NCBI RefSeq assembly: GCF_004303025.1
Contig: NZ_PJQW01000011.1
Coordinates: 70,513-134,512, forward strand
From: Flavobacterium sp. J27
GTDB taxonomy: Bacteria; Bacteroidota; Bacteroidia; Flavobacteriales; Flavobacteriaceae
Direction of reading: 5' to 3'
Length of the DNA stretch: 64,000 nt
Position numbers and translations under genes: made by a program. Under the pieces are notes generated by a model. The model saw only the letters and a program-made list of their open reading frames with translations, had not been told where the DNA came from and did not search any database. Of this stretch, positions 36,761 through 45,087 are shown in pieces (the stretch's first letter is position 1; every line of letters begins with the position of its first letter).

Positions 36761-39091
36761 ATGAAATATTATGATTCTAATTTGTTTCAAGTAATTATTT
36801 CTTTAAGATTACTTAAAGAAAAGTTTGATGTGCTATTGAATTCAGACAACCATGTTGTTCGTTTTCAGGCAAAACTAGCTTTAGAATTATTTGAAAAAAA
36901 TCCCGAGCTTATCAATGGATTTACTAACTCTAAAGAGTTTTTTAAGAAAAAAAAGGAAATTGATCAATTAATGTCTTTTATTTTCCCTACCGCTCTTAAT
37001 GATAATGAAATTAAAGCAGCAGTATTTCCTTATTCAAATGATATTTTTTATTGTAGCAATCGATTGCAAAAAATTATTGAAAACTCCGTTTCTGATAATC
37101 ACATTTTTGATGATCTATATAAAGATATTGGAGGAGTTATTGATCTTTTAGCTTATGCAATCATATTAAATGTTTATTACAAGTATGAAGTCGACTTTGA
37201 CAGGCCTAAAACGATATCTGTTATTGATAAAAATGGGATTAAAAAAAGATATAGAGTTACATTTAATGCTGATTTTCTTGATATATATCCAAATGAAAAT
37301 GCATTAGATATTACAGAAGAAGTTCTTACTGAACTATTGTCAAATACAAATGATACTGCTATTTGGAGAAAATATTTCCCAGAAAAATCATGGACTATAG
37401 AAGGATTTGGTTTAATTAGTTTAATAGATACAACATTAGATGAACAAATTGATGATTTTAAATCTCATTTAATTGAAACCAATAAAGAAAGTCTTTATTT
37501 AATCAGAGAGGATATAAGAAAAATTTTTAATCTTCCAAATTTACAATTAGGAACTTATAATGTAAATCAAGATACAATAATTCCTCCATATGATTCTAAT
37601 TTTGAGATGTTAACATTATTACCTCAGGAAAGTTTATCTATCTCTCAATATGGATGTGATAAAATTAATAATGAACTTTTTCAAGAAAATAAAGTTGTTA
37701 TTATTTCAAATGTTGATTTGTATCATAAACAAACAGGTGGTAACAGATTGAGTGATTTACTACTTGAAAGAAAGATTAAAAGTGTTGCTTTAATTCCTAT
37801 TTTAGTAAATGAAAAACTCGAGTTTATCATAGAACTAGCCAGTAATAAAGCAAATCAACTTAATGCAATTAATATGGTTAAGTTAGATGTAATTATGCCT
37901 TTTATTCTTAGTTATTCGGAAAGATCTATAGCTGAATATAGAAATGAAATAAGTGCCGTTATTCAACAAGAGTGTACCTCAATACATCCTTCAGTACAAT
38001 GGCGATTTGAGGAAGAAGCTAATAAATACATACAAGAAAGGAATCATAATGATGTTCCCGTTTTTGAAGAAATAGTTTTTAAAGATGTTTTACCTCTTTA
38101 TGGACAAATAGATATTGTAGGCTCTTCAAATGCTCGCAATGAAGCCATTCGCGAGGATCTTTCCTTACAATTATTACTCAGTAGAGCAATAATTCAATCA
38201 AGATTAAATAAGTCATATTTGCCTTTTTATGAGCAATTAATTTTTGAGATAGATAACTACCACCACGAATTAAAAGAAGAGTTTCATACTAATTCTGAAC
38301 AAAGAATTAACTTGTTCTTTGAAAAACAAATTTTCCCTCTTTTGGAACATTTAGTCTCTATTGAAATTAATGCTAAAGATATAAGTGATTTTCTAAATAA
38401 ACTAGAAATCGAGTCAAAAACCATTTATCAATCTCGAAAAGAATATGATTGTACAGTAGATGCTACAAATAAAGCACTATCTACATTTTTGGATAAACAA
38501 CAAAATTTAGCTCAAGAAATATTTCCACATTATTTTGAAAAATTTAAAACAGATGGAGTAGAACACAATATTTATATTGGGGCATCAATTAATAAGCATT
38601 TAAAATATCATGAATCGGCCTTATTCAATTTACGCTTATGGCAACTACAGGTTACTTGCGAAATGGAGGCTATGTTTTATAAAATGCAAAAAGACTTTTT
38701 AATAAAACTAGATGTTGCCTCTTTAATCTTAGCTTATGATGTACCTATAACTATTCGCTATAGAATGGATGAGAAAAGGTTCGATGTTGATGGAGCTTAC
38801 AATGTTAGATATGAAATGATTAAAAAAAGAATAGATAAAGCTCATATTAAAAATACAAATGAAAGATTAACACAGCCAAACAAACTATGTGTCGTTTATT
38901 CAAGTAGTGCGATTGAACAAGAATATTTAAAGTATTTTGAGTTTTTACAGTCTAAAAACTATGTTGGTAATACTGTTGAAATTCTTGAATTAGAAGAATT
39001 ACAAGGTGTTAGTGGAATAAAGGCTATAAGAATAGATATGAATCGAAACCTAAAGAAGGAAGTTAAATTATTTACGATTGAAGATTTATAA
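36761..39091 (+). CDS. Large GAF-domain protein
   Basis: A 776-residue cytosolic protein. A helical N-terminal region (1-230) precedes a GAF-like domain (about 235-395) with FEMLTLLPQESLSISQYGCD and RKIKSVALIPILVNEKLEFI. A long helical C-terminal half has PLYGQIDIVGSSNARNEAIR near 445-465. No kinase, cyclase or DNA-binding domain was recognised. It lies between the HD-PycTM gene (8 bases) and the phosphoesterase/barrel gene (17 bases). The layout suggests a ligand-sensing partner of the HD-membrane protein, which is inference only. Confidence 0.75.
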   Translation: MKYYDSNLFQVIISLRLLKEKFDVLLNSDNHVVRFQAKLALELFEKNPELINGFTNSKEFFKKKKEIDQLMSFIFPTALNDNEIKAAVFPYSNDIFYCSNRLQKIIENSVSDNHIFDDLYKDIGGVIDLLAYAIILNVYYKYEVDFDRPKTISVIDKNGIKKRYRVTFNADFLDIYPNENALDITEEVLTELLSNTNDTAIWRKYFPEKSWTIEGFGLISLIDTTLDEQIDDFKSHLIETNKESLYLIREDIRKIFNLPNLQLGTYNVNQDTIIPPYDSNFEMLTLLPQESLSISQYGCDKINNELFQENKVVIISNVDLYHKQTGGNRLSDLLLERKIKSVALIPILVNEKLEFIIELASNKANQLNAINMVKLDVIMPFILSYSERSIAEYRNEISAVIQQECTSIHPSVQWRFEEEANKYIQERNHNDVPVFEEIVFKDVLPLYGQIDIVGSSNARNEAIREDLSLQLLLSRAIIQSRLNKSYLPFYEQLIFEIDNYHHELKEEFHTNSEQRINLFFEKQIFPLLEHLVSIEINAKDISDFLNKLEIESKTIYQSRKEYDCTVDATNKALSTFLDKQQNLAQEIFPHYFEKFKTDGVEHNIYIGASINKHLKYHESALFNLRLWQLQVTCEMEAMFYKMQKDFLIKLDVASLILAYDVPITIRYRMDEKRFDVDGAYNVRYEMIKKRIDKAHIKNTNERLTQPNKLCVVYSSSAIEQEYLKYFEFLQSKNYVGNTVEILELEELQGVSGIKAIRIDMNRNLKKEVKLFTIEDL

Positions 39092-39108
39092 AACTAATTT
39101 TTAACAGA

Positions 39109-42100
39109 ATGGAAAAAAAATACTTTCTATTATTTTTAACTTTTTTAATCCTTTTCAATGGGTGTGCTACATTTAAATCTAATCAATCCTATTTTGAAGA
39201 TACCAAAGCCTTACCTATCAATGATGATGCATTTAATCTTTTTCTAATTGGAAATACTTGTAAACTCGAAGGAAATGGCTCTGTGCCTGAATCATTATTA
39301 AAAATGCAAGAGCAATTTTCAAAGGCTAACAAAAATGATATTTTACTTTTTTTAGGAGATAATATTTATCCTAAAAAAAATACTTTAAACCAAGACGAAA
39401 ACGATGAGAATATAAAAGAGATACTAAACAAACAATTAGAGATAGCCAATACTTTTCCTGGGAAAGTCCTTTTTATCCCAGGTAATTACGATTGGCATAG
39501 CGGGTTAAAGGAATTAAAAAATCAAGAAAAAATAGTTGAAAAAAAAATAGGTAAAAATACTTTTAAACCAATAAATGGTTGTCCTATTGATAAAGTAAAA
39601 ATTAGTGATGATATTACTCTTCTTATTATTGATTCCTATTGGTACATTACTAATTGGGATAAACATCCTACAATTAACGATAATTGCGATATAAAAACGC
39701 GTAGCGACTTTTTAGATGAAGTTCGAAGCGAGATAAAAAAAGCTGAAGGTAAAATTACTTTAATAGCATTACATCATCCTATGTTTACAAATGGACCGCA
39801 CGGAGGTAATTATAGTTTTAAAGATCATTTCAAACCCATTCCTATAATTGGAACTATAAAAAACATCTTAAGAACCACAACTGGAATTTTTAATGATGAT
39901 ATATATAATGAGTTTTATAATGATTTAAGAAAAAACATAATTGCAGCTGCTCAGCAAAATGATAAAGTAATTTTTATCTCTGCTCATGAAAATAATATGC
40001 AGTACATCGAGTCAAATAATTTAAAACAAATAATTAGTGGTTCAGCAACTAAAGCTACTGCTGTAAAAGTTAAAAATAAAGAGGATTATGGAGAAGGAGC
40101 TAAGGGATATGCCGTTTTAAATGTCCATAAAAACAAACAGGTAGAAGTTCAATTTTTTAATACTGAAAAGAATATTGTTTCCTTTAAAAAAGAAATATTT
40201 AAAAAAGCGGATGATTCTAAAATTATTGAAAATTTTAAAATAGCAGAAGATTCAATTGTAACGTCAATTTATTCTCAAGAAGAAACTAAAAAAACTAATT
40301 TTTATAAGTTTCTATGGGGAAATAGATTTAGAGAGTATTATAGTACTGAAATAAAAACAGAAATAGTAGACCTCGACACTCTTAAAGGAGGGCTAAAACC
40401 TATAAGAAAAGGTGGCGGTACACAATCTAAAACACTACATTTAGAAGATAAAACTGGGAAAAGATATGTTTTGAGAGCAATGAAAAAACAAGCCTCTCAA
40501 TTTATTCAATCTGCAATATTGAAAGATCAATACGTTGCAGGACAATTTGAAGGAACTACCTCAGAAAAATTTTTAGAAGATGTTTTTACCGGTTCACATC
40601 CCTATGCGCCATTTACTATTTCAGTACTTTCTAACGCTATAAGTTTAGCTCATTTGAATCCTAAATTATATTATGTGCCAAAACAAAAAGCTTTGGTGAA
40701 TTTTAACGATGAGTTTGGAGACGAACTATATCTTTTTGAAGAACATCCATCAGATGGTCATTCAGAATTGGCATCAAAAAATTTCACAGGAAAAATAATT
40801 AGTACTTTCGATATGATGAAAGAAGTACATCAGGATGAATCTAAAATAATTGATGAAAAAGAATTCATAAAAGCCAGACTCTTTGATATGTTAATAGGAG
40901 ATGCTGATAGACATCAAGATCAATGGAGGTGGATTGAATATAAAGAAAATGGGAAAACCATTTATAAACCATTACCACGAGATAGAGATTTAGCCTTTTC
41001 AAGAATGTCTGATGGATTTGTTTTTAGTACAGCTGTGAGTTTAATACCTCCAGCAAGGAAGTTTAGAAAGTATGAAGCAGATCTTAAAGATGTTAAAGGA
41101 TTTAATATGTCTGGATTTCCATTAGATGTTGCATTTATTTCTGATTCAGACCAAGCCGTATGGGATGATCAAGTTGTATTTATTCAAAATAACATTACCG
41201 ATGAGGTTATTGATGAAGCTTTTAAGAATATACCGAATGAAGTAAATGACAACACAATAGAAGAAATTAAAAAACTTCTAAAATTAAGAAGGAGTAATCT
41301 TAAAAAGATAGCTGATAGATACTTAAAGTTAGTGAACAAGTATGCTGTTTTAACAGCTACAAATAAAGATGATTTCATAAAAATTGAATGTCAAGAAAAT
41401 GGAGAAGTATTAGTGCAAATGTTTAGAAAAAAAGAGGGTACGATAAAAGATGAATTTCATCATCGAACATACCATCCTAAAACTACAAAAGAAATATGGA
41501 TTTATGCTTTAGATGATGATGATACTTTTAAAGTCGTTGGAAAAAGTAAAAACATAAAAATTAGACTTATCGGTGGTCAAAATAATGATGAATACAATGT
41601 TGAAAACGGAAAAAAAGTCTTTGTTTTCGATTATAAATCAAAAGATAATAATTTGAATATGGTCAAAAACGCAAAAATAAAACTGACTGATGATTATGAT
41701 ACTAATGTATATGATTACAGAAAATTAAAAAATAATATCAATCAGTTTTTACCAATGTTAGGATTTAATCCTGATGATGGTATTAAATTAGGAGTCATTG
41801 ATACCTATACAACATATGGTTTCGAAAGAAATCCATTTACCAGTAAACACCAGTTTGGAGCATTTTACTATTTTGCTACAAACGGATATGAACTTAAATA
41901 CAATTCTGAATTTGCTAACACAATTGGAAATTTAAATTTACATATCGAAGCCAATTTTCATAGTCCTAATTTTAGTTTGAATTTCTTTGGTTATGGAAAT
42001 GAAACAAAAAATACTGATGATGATAGCGGTTTGGACTACAATAGGGTGAAAGTACGTGAACTAAGTTTAAAACCATCTTTAGGTTGGAATTCAAAAAGAG

Positions 42101-42777
42101 GAAGTAAAATTAAATTAGGAATAAGCTTTGAATCTATTGAAATACATAATACTGAAAATCGCTTTATTGATGAATTTAATGTATTACCAAATTATGTTTT
42201 TGATGAAGTTAAATTTGGAGGAATCAATTTAAATTATTCTTTTTTAAATGCAGATAATAAAGCTTATCCCACAATAGGTTTACAATTTGATTTAGATTTA
42301 GGCTATAAAAATAATTTAGACGACAGTAATAAAAGTTTTGTATACCTAATTCCTAATCTAAAGATTGCTTATAAGTTAAATTCTTCTGGAAATTTAGTAT
42401 TCGCTACAAATTTTAAATCACATCTAAATTTCGGTGATGGATTTGAATTTTATCAAGCGGCATCTATTGGAGGAATTGATGGATTGAGAGGTTTTAGAAA
42501 TCAAAGATTTACAGGTAGAAATTCCTTTTACCAAAATACAGATTTGAGGTATAGTTTTAATCGAATAAAAACACAATTCTTACCAATTAAAACTGGAATC
42601 TATGGAGGATTTGATTATGGTAGAATTTGGCAAGATGATGAAGAGTCAGATAAATGGCACAATTCTTATGGAGGAGGTTTTTTTATTAACATTGTGGATA
42701 TGTTATCTTTTAATTTAGGTGTTTTTAACTCTAAAGATGGTATTCGTGTTGCCTTTGGACTTGGCTTTGGGTTTTAA
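39109..42777 (+). CDS. Three-part envelope protein: metallophosphoesterase, kinase-like region, outer-membrane barrel
   Basis: A 1222-residue lipoprotein precursor (lipobox cysteine Cys19, FNGCATF). Residues 40-340 are a calcineurin-like phosphoesterase: GDNIYP (83-88), GNYDWH (125-130), ALHHPMFTNGPHGG and SAHENN. Residues about 425-760 contain KRYVLRAMKKQ, a FDMLIGDADRHQDQW loop with Asp600-Arg601-His602, and PRDRDLAFS with Asp625/Asp627. This order recalls the catalytic and metal-binding loops of atypical kinases such as HipA, FAM20C or CotH. Residues about 890-1222 are a surface-antigen-type beta barrel ending AFGLGFGF, with GGIDGLRGFRNQRF. It is last in the three-gene operon. The kinase-like reading is tentative; the other two parts are well supported. 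Confidence 0.82.
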   Translation: MEKKYFLLFLTFLILFNGCATFKSNQSYFEDTKALPINDDAFNLFLIGNTCKLEGNGSVPESLLKMQEQFSKANKNDILLFLGDNIYPKKNTLNQDENDENIKEILNKQLEIANTFPGKVLFIPGNYDWHSGLKELKNQEKIVEKKIGKNTFKPINGCPIDKVKISDDITLLIIDSYWYITNWDKHPTINDNCDIKTRSDFLDEVRSEIKKAEGKITLIALHHPMFTNGPHGGNYSFKDHFKPIPIIGTIKNILRTTTGIFNDDIYNEFYNDLRKNIIAAAQQNDKVIFISAHENNMQYIESNNLKQIISGSATKATAVKVKNKEDYGEGAKGYAVLNVHKNKQVEVQFFNTEKNIVSFKKEIFKKADDSKIIENFKIAEDSIVTSIYSQEETKKTNFYKFLWGNRFREYYSTEIKTEIVDLDTLKGGLKPIRKGGGTQSKTLHLEDKTGKRYVLRAMKKQASQFIQSAILKDQYVAGQFEGTTSEKFLEDVFTGSHPYAPFTISVLSNAISLAHLNPKLYYVPKQKALVNFNDEFGDELYLFEEHPSDGHSELASKNFTGKIISTFDMMKEVHQDESKIIDEKEFIKARLFDMLIGDADRHQDQWRWIEYKENGKTIYKPLPRDRDLAFSRMSDGFVFSTAVSLIPPARKFRKYEADLKDVKGFNMSGFPLDVAFISDSDQAVWDDQVVFIQNNITDEVIDEAFKNIPNEVNDNTIEEIKKLLKLRRSNLKKIADRYLKLVNKYAVLTATNKDDFIKIECQENGEVLVQMFRKKEGTIKDEFHHRTYHPKTTKEIWIYALDDDDTFKVVGKSKNIKIRLIGGQNNDEYNVENGKKVFVFDYKSKDNNLNMVKNAKIKLTDDYDTNVYDYRKLKNNINQFLPMLGFNPDDGIKLGVIDTYTTYGFERNPFTSKHQFGAFYYFATNGYELKYNSEFANTIGNLNLHIEANFHSPNFSLNFFGYGNETKNTDDDSGLDYNRVKVRELSLKPSLGWNSKRGSKIKLGISFESIEIHNTENRFIDEFNVLPNYVFDEVKFGGINLNYSFLNADNKAYPTIGLQFDLDLGYKNNLDDSNKSFVYLIPNLKIAYKLNSSGNLVFATNFKSHLNFGDGFEFYQAASIGGIDGLRGFRNQRFTGRNSFYQNTDLRYSFNRIKTQFLPIKTGIYGGFDYGRIWQDDEESDKWHNSYGGGFFINIVDMLSFNLGVFNSKDGIRVAFGLGFGF

Positions 42778-42890
42778 AAAACAAATTGTATGTGTTTTGT
42801 ATTCCTAAATTAGGAGGTATTATTTGCTTTAACTATATTTAATTGGATAATTATTTCTGTAGTCTTAAAAAAGATAAACTACTTAATTTC

Positions 42891-42934
42891 TTGAACTAGG
42901 TTAAGATTTTTTTTATTTAGTTGTACTATTTTTG
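42891..42934 (+). promoter_or_regulatory. Crp/Fnr-type promoter module 1, upstream of the regulator operon
   Basis: The imperfect palindrome TTGAACTAGGTTAA (42891-42904; 12 of 14 bases match the perfect sites at 44006 and 44105) is followed by TATTTTTG (42927-42934), a perfect TAnnTTTG -7 element. Starts are 36 bases apart, which places the palindrome about 41 bases upstream of the expected start site. ATG 42954 follows by 20 bases. It suggests autoregulation by the Crp/Fnr protein encoded downstream. Confidence 0.7.
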
Positions 42935-42953
42935 CAGGTGTAAATAGTTAAAA

Positions 42954-43259
42954 ATGAATAAATTAAGTTTTTTGGTTGTAGGTAAAAATGATGAAATAAT
43001 TCAGGTCTTAAAGCGAGTTATTCAGTCGAACTTTAACAGTAAAGCTATAACAGCAAATGATATGGATGAGTTTTATAAAACTGTTTTAAGCACACAAGTA
43101 AACGTAGTTTTACTAAGTTGTGGACTTGAAATTAAAGAAGAACAAGAAATTAAAAGGTTTATCAATTCATATAATCCAAATATAAAAGTAATAGAGCATT
43201 ACGGAGGTGGCAGTGGTTTACTTAAAAGTGAGGTGTTAATTCAGTTTCCTAACTTGTAA
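42954..43259 (+). CDS. Degenerate receiver-like protein
   Basis: A 101-residue protein with an apparent alpha/beta receiver fold: LSFLVVGKNDEIIQVLKRVI at the start and VNVVLLSCGLEIKEEQEI at strand 3. The phosphoacceptor aspartate expected after strand 3 is replaced by Ser-Cys, and no acidic pair follows strand 1, so phosphorylation is unlikely. The Ser-Cys and a C-terminal GGGSG loop are notable. It is 11 bases upstream of the Crp/Fnr gene and shares its promoter, so it may modulate that regulator. The fold call is tentative. Confidence 0.65.
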   Translation: MNKLSFLVVGKNDEIIQVLKRVIQSNFNSKAITANDMDEFYKTVLSTQVNVVLLSCGLEIKEEQEIKRFINSYNPNIKVIEHYGGGSGLLKSEVLIQFPNL

Positions 43260-43270
43260 TTTTTAAAAGT

Positions 43271-43849
43271 ATGTATACCCAAATTTTAGAAAATGTTTGT
43301 AAAAAGATAAACTTAACAAAGGAGGAACAAAATATATTAATTGACTATCTAGAAATTAAAGAATATTCAAAGAGATCCTATTTGTTAAAGGAAGGCGATA
43401 TTTGCAATTTCGAAGGATATATAAACAAAGGATGTGTAAGAAAATATTATATCAATGAACATGGAAATGAATTTATTTTACAATTTGCTATAGAAGATTG
43501 GTGGATTAGTGATATAGCTTCATTCCATGAACAAAAGGCTTCAAAGTTATTTATTGAAACTCTAGACGATTCTCAATTATTTATTTTAACCCCATCAAAA
43601 AAAGAAGAATTGTTAAAGAAAGTACCTAAACTGGAAAGATTTTTTAGGTTATTAGTGCAAAAAAGTATGGTCGCTGGCCAAAATAGATTGATTAATACAG
43701 TATCTAAAACGGCAGAAGAAAAATATCTAGAATTTATAAAAATTTATCCCACGATACCGCAAAGAGTACCGCAACACCTCATTGCTTCCTATTTAGGTAT
43801 TTCAGCTGAGTTCTTAAGTAAGGTTAGAACCAGACTTTCCAAAAAGTAA
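43271..43849 (+). CDS. Crp/Fnr family transcriptional regulator
   Basis: A 192-residue protein. The cyclic-nucleotide-binding-type barrel (about 15-125) includes YLLKEGDICNFEGYINKGCV and lacks Fnr's N-terminal cysteine cluster and the cAMP-binding arginine pattern, so the ligand is unknown. The C-terminal HTH reads VPQHLIASYLGISAEFLSKV; its recognition helix has Glu180-x-x-Ser183-Lys184, close to the E-x-x-S-R of FNR that reads TTGA. This fits the TTGA-N6-TCAA sites found upstream of its own operon and of the next one. It probably activates both. Confidence 0.9.
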   Translation: MYTQILENVCKKINLTKEEQNILIDYLEIKEYSKRSYLLKEGDICNFEGYINKGCVRKYYINEHGNEFILQFAIEDWWISDIASFHEQKASKLFIETLDDSQLFILTPSKKEELLKKVPKLERFFRLLVQKSMVAGQNRLINTVSKTAEEKYLEFIKIYPTIPQRVPQHLIASYLGISAEFLSKVRTRLSKK

Positions 43850-43874
43850 GTTTAGTTTATTTTTAATTATTTTT

Positions 43875-43912
43875 AAAAACTCTCTGTGTAATTTAATCCA
43901 GAGAGTTTTTTT
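43875..43912 (+). terminator. Intrinsic terminator after the Crp/Fnr gene
   Basis: A perfect 12-bp stem AAAAACTCTCTG / CAGAGAGTTTTT with a 12-base loop, followed by further T, begins 26 bases after the stop codon. Confidence 0.92.
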
Positions 43913-44005
43913 ATTAGTTATTTTTTTAAAATAATTAAAACGGATTCTCATCAATAACTTTTCAATTATTACAGTTCTATTTTAAAATAATTTCTTTCTT
44001 CTTTC

Positions 44006-44049
44006 TTGAACTAGTTCAATGCATGTCAATGTTTATAAAGAGAACTTTG
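44006..44049 (+). promoter_or_regulatory. Crp/Fnr-type promoter module 2 (P1 of the pirin-YceI operon)
   Basis: The perfect 14-bp palindrome TTGAACTAGTTCAA (44006-44019) is followed 36 bases later (start to start) by GAACTTTG (44042-44049), one base from the -7 consensus TAnnTTTG. A stretch of TTTC units precedes the palindrome. The spacing is identical to modules 1 and 3. Confidence 0.7.
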
Positions 44050-44076
44050 TATAACAAATAGATACTAAATGTTGTA

Positions 44077-44104
44077 TTTCTTTCTTTCTTTCTTTCTTTC
44101 TTTC
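44077..44104 (+). repeat. (TTTC)7 tetranucleotide microsatellite
   Basis: Seven perfect TTTC units lie between promoter modules 2 and 3 and abut the palindrome of module 3. The equivalent place before module 2 has an interrupted version, and before module 1 a single TTTC. Tract length could vary by slippage and change the distance between the two operators by 4-base steps. Confidence 0.9.
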
Positions 44105-44148
44105 TTGAACTAGTTCAATGTACAGGTCTGTAAATGTGATGAAATTTG
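44105..44148 (+). promoter_or_regulatory. Crp/Fnr-type promoter module 3 (P2 of the pirin-YceI operon)
   Basis: A second perfect TTGAACTAGTTCAA (44105-44118) is followed, again at 36 bases, by GAAATTTG (44141-44148). The expected transcript would begin near 44153, giving a leader of about 30 bases to ATG 44184. The palindrome overlaps an in-frame ATG at 44118, so that codon is not the start if P2 is used. Confidence 0.68.
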
Positions 44149-44183
44149 TTAACGAAAAGAAAATGCAATTAAAACTAAAAAGG

Positions 44184-45062
44184 ATGAATAGAAAAGATTT
44201 TTTAAAAAAAGGATTTCTTGGAACAGGAATGTTTGCCGCAACTACAGCTTTTGGAAATTTAATAAAAAATAATATTGACGAGATTAGAGAATTAGAAATT
44301 CTTGGATTTAATCATTTACCAAACACCAATTCAAATATTATGGAAAATACAGTTTTACACAAATCAGAGAGTAGAGGATTAGCTAATCATGGATGGTTAG
44401 AAAGTAGACACACATTTAGTTTTGCAAATTATCATAATCCTGAACGAATGCATTTTGGAGTACTAAGAGTTTTAAATGACGATAGAGTTAATCCAGGAAT
44501 GGGATTTGGTACTCACCCACATGATAATATGGAAATCATAAGTATTCCTCTCGAAGGAGATTTGGAACATAAAGACAGCATGGGTAATACAACAGTAATA
44601 AAAAATGGAGATATACAGGTAATGAGTGCTGGTACAGGAATTATGCACAGTGAATACAATAAGAATGAAGATAAACTTGTGAAATTCCTGCAAATATGGG
44701 TGTATCCAAATAAAAGAAACGTACAACCAAGATATGATCAAATAACCTTAGACAAGAAAAAAAGGATAAATAAATTTCAGCAAATTTTATCTCCAAACCC
44801 TAATGATGAAGGGGTATGGATTCATCAAAATGTTTGGTTTAATCTAGGAACCTTTGATAAAGATAAAAATGTAAAATATAAATTGAATAGCGATGAAAAT
44901 GGCGTATATGCTTTTATAATTAAGGGAAGCGCAACAATAAATAACCAAAAATTAGAAAAAAGAGATGGTCTAGGGATATGGAATACAAAGCAATTAGATA
45001 TTCTGTCGAATACAGATGATACTGAAATTTTATTAATGGAAGTACCAATGACATTAAAATAA
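44184..45062 (+). CDS. Pirin family protein with Tat-like signal (third of three)
   Basis: A 292-residue protein. ATG 44184, preceded by AGG, gives MNRKDFLKKGFLGTGMFAAT, a Tat-type leader with Arg-Lys in place of the twin arginine; in-frame ATGs at 44163 and 44118 would only lengthen it. The pirin body starts near residue 53 and keeps metal ligands His111, His113 (GTHPHDN), His155 and Glu157 (IMHSEY), in the YhhW-like line. Export of a folded metal-loaded pirin would be unusual. It is first in an operon controlled by two Crp/Fnr-type promoter modules and is 25 bases upstream of the YceI gene. Confidence 0.88.
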   Translation: MNRKDFLKKGFLGTGMFAATTAFGNLIKNNIDEIRELEILGFNHLPNTNSNIMENTVLHKSESRGLANHGWLESRHTFSFANYHNPERMHFGVLRVLNDDRVNPGMGFGTHPHDNMEIISIPLEGDLEHKDSMGNTTVIKNGDIQVMSAGTGIMHSEYNKNEDKLVKFLQIWVYPNKRNVQPRYDQITLDKKKRINKFQQILSPNPNDEGVWIHQNVWFNLGTFDKDKNVKYKLNSDENGVYAFIIKGSATINNQKLEKRDGLGIWNTKQLDILSNTDDTEILLMEVPMTLK

Positions 45063-45087
45063 ATTAAATCTTAAATATAAATATAAA

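Noticed and set aside
35589-42777. Complete Pycsar anti-phage system
   Set aside because: Only the effector-type domain is present. No pyrimidine cyclase gene was found on either strand in the window.
44118-44183. ATG 44118 as the start of the third pirin gene
   Set aside because: It overlaps the operator palindrome and would place a charged stretch ahead of the Tat-like leader; ATG 44184 with AGG upstream fits better. ATG 44163 cannot be fully excluded.
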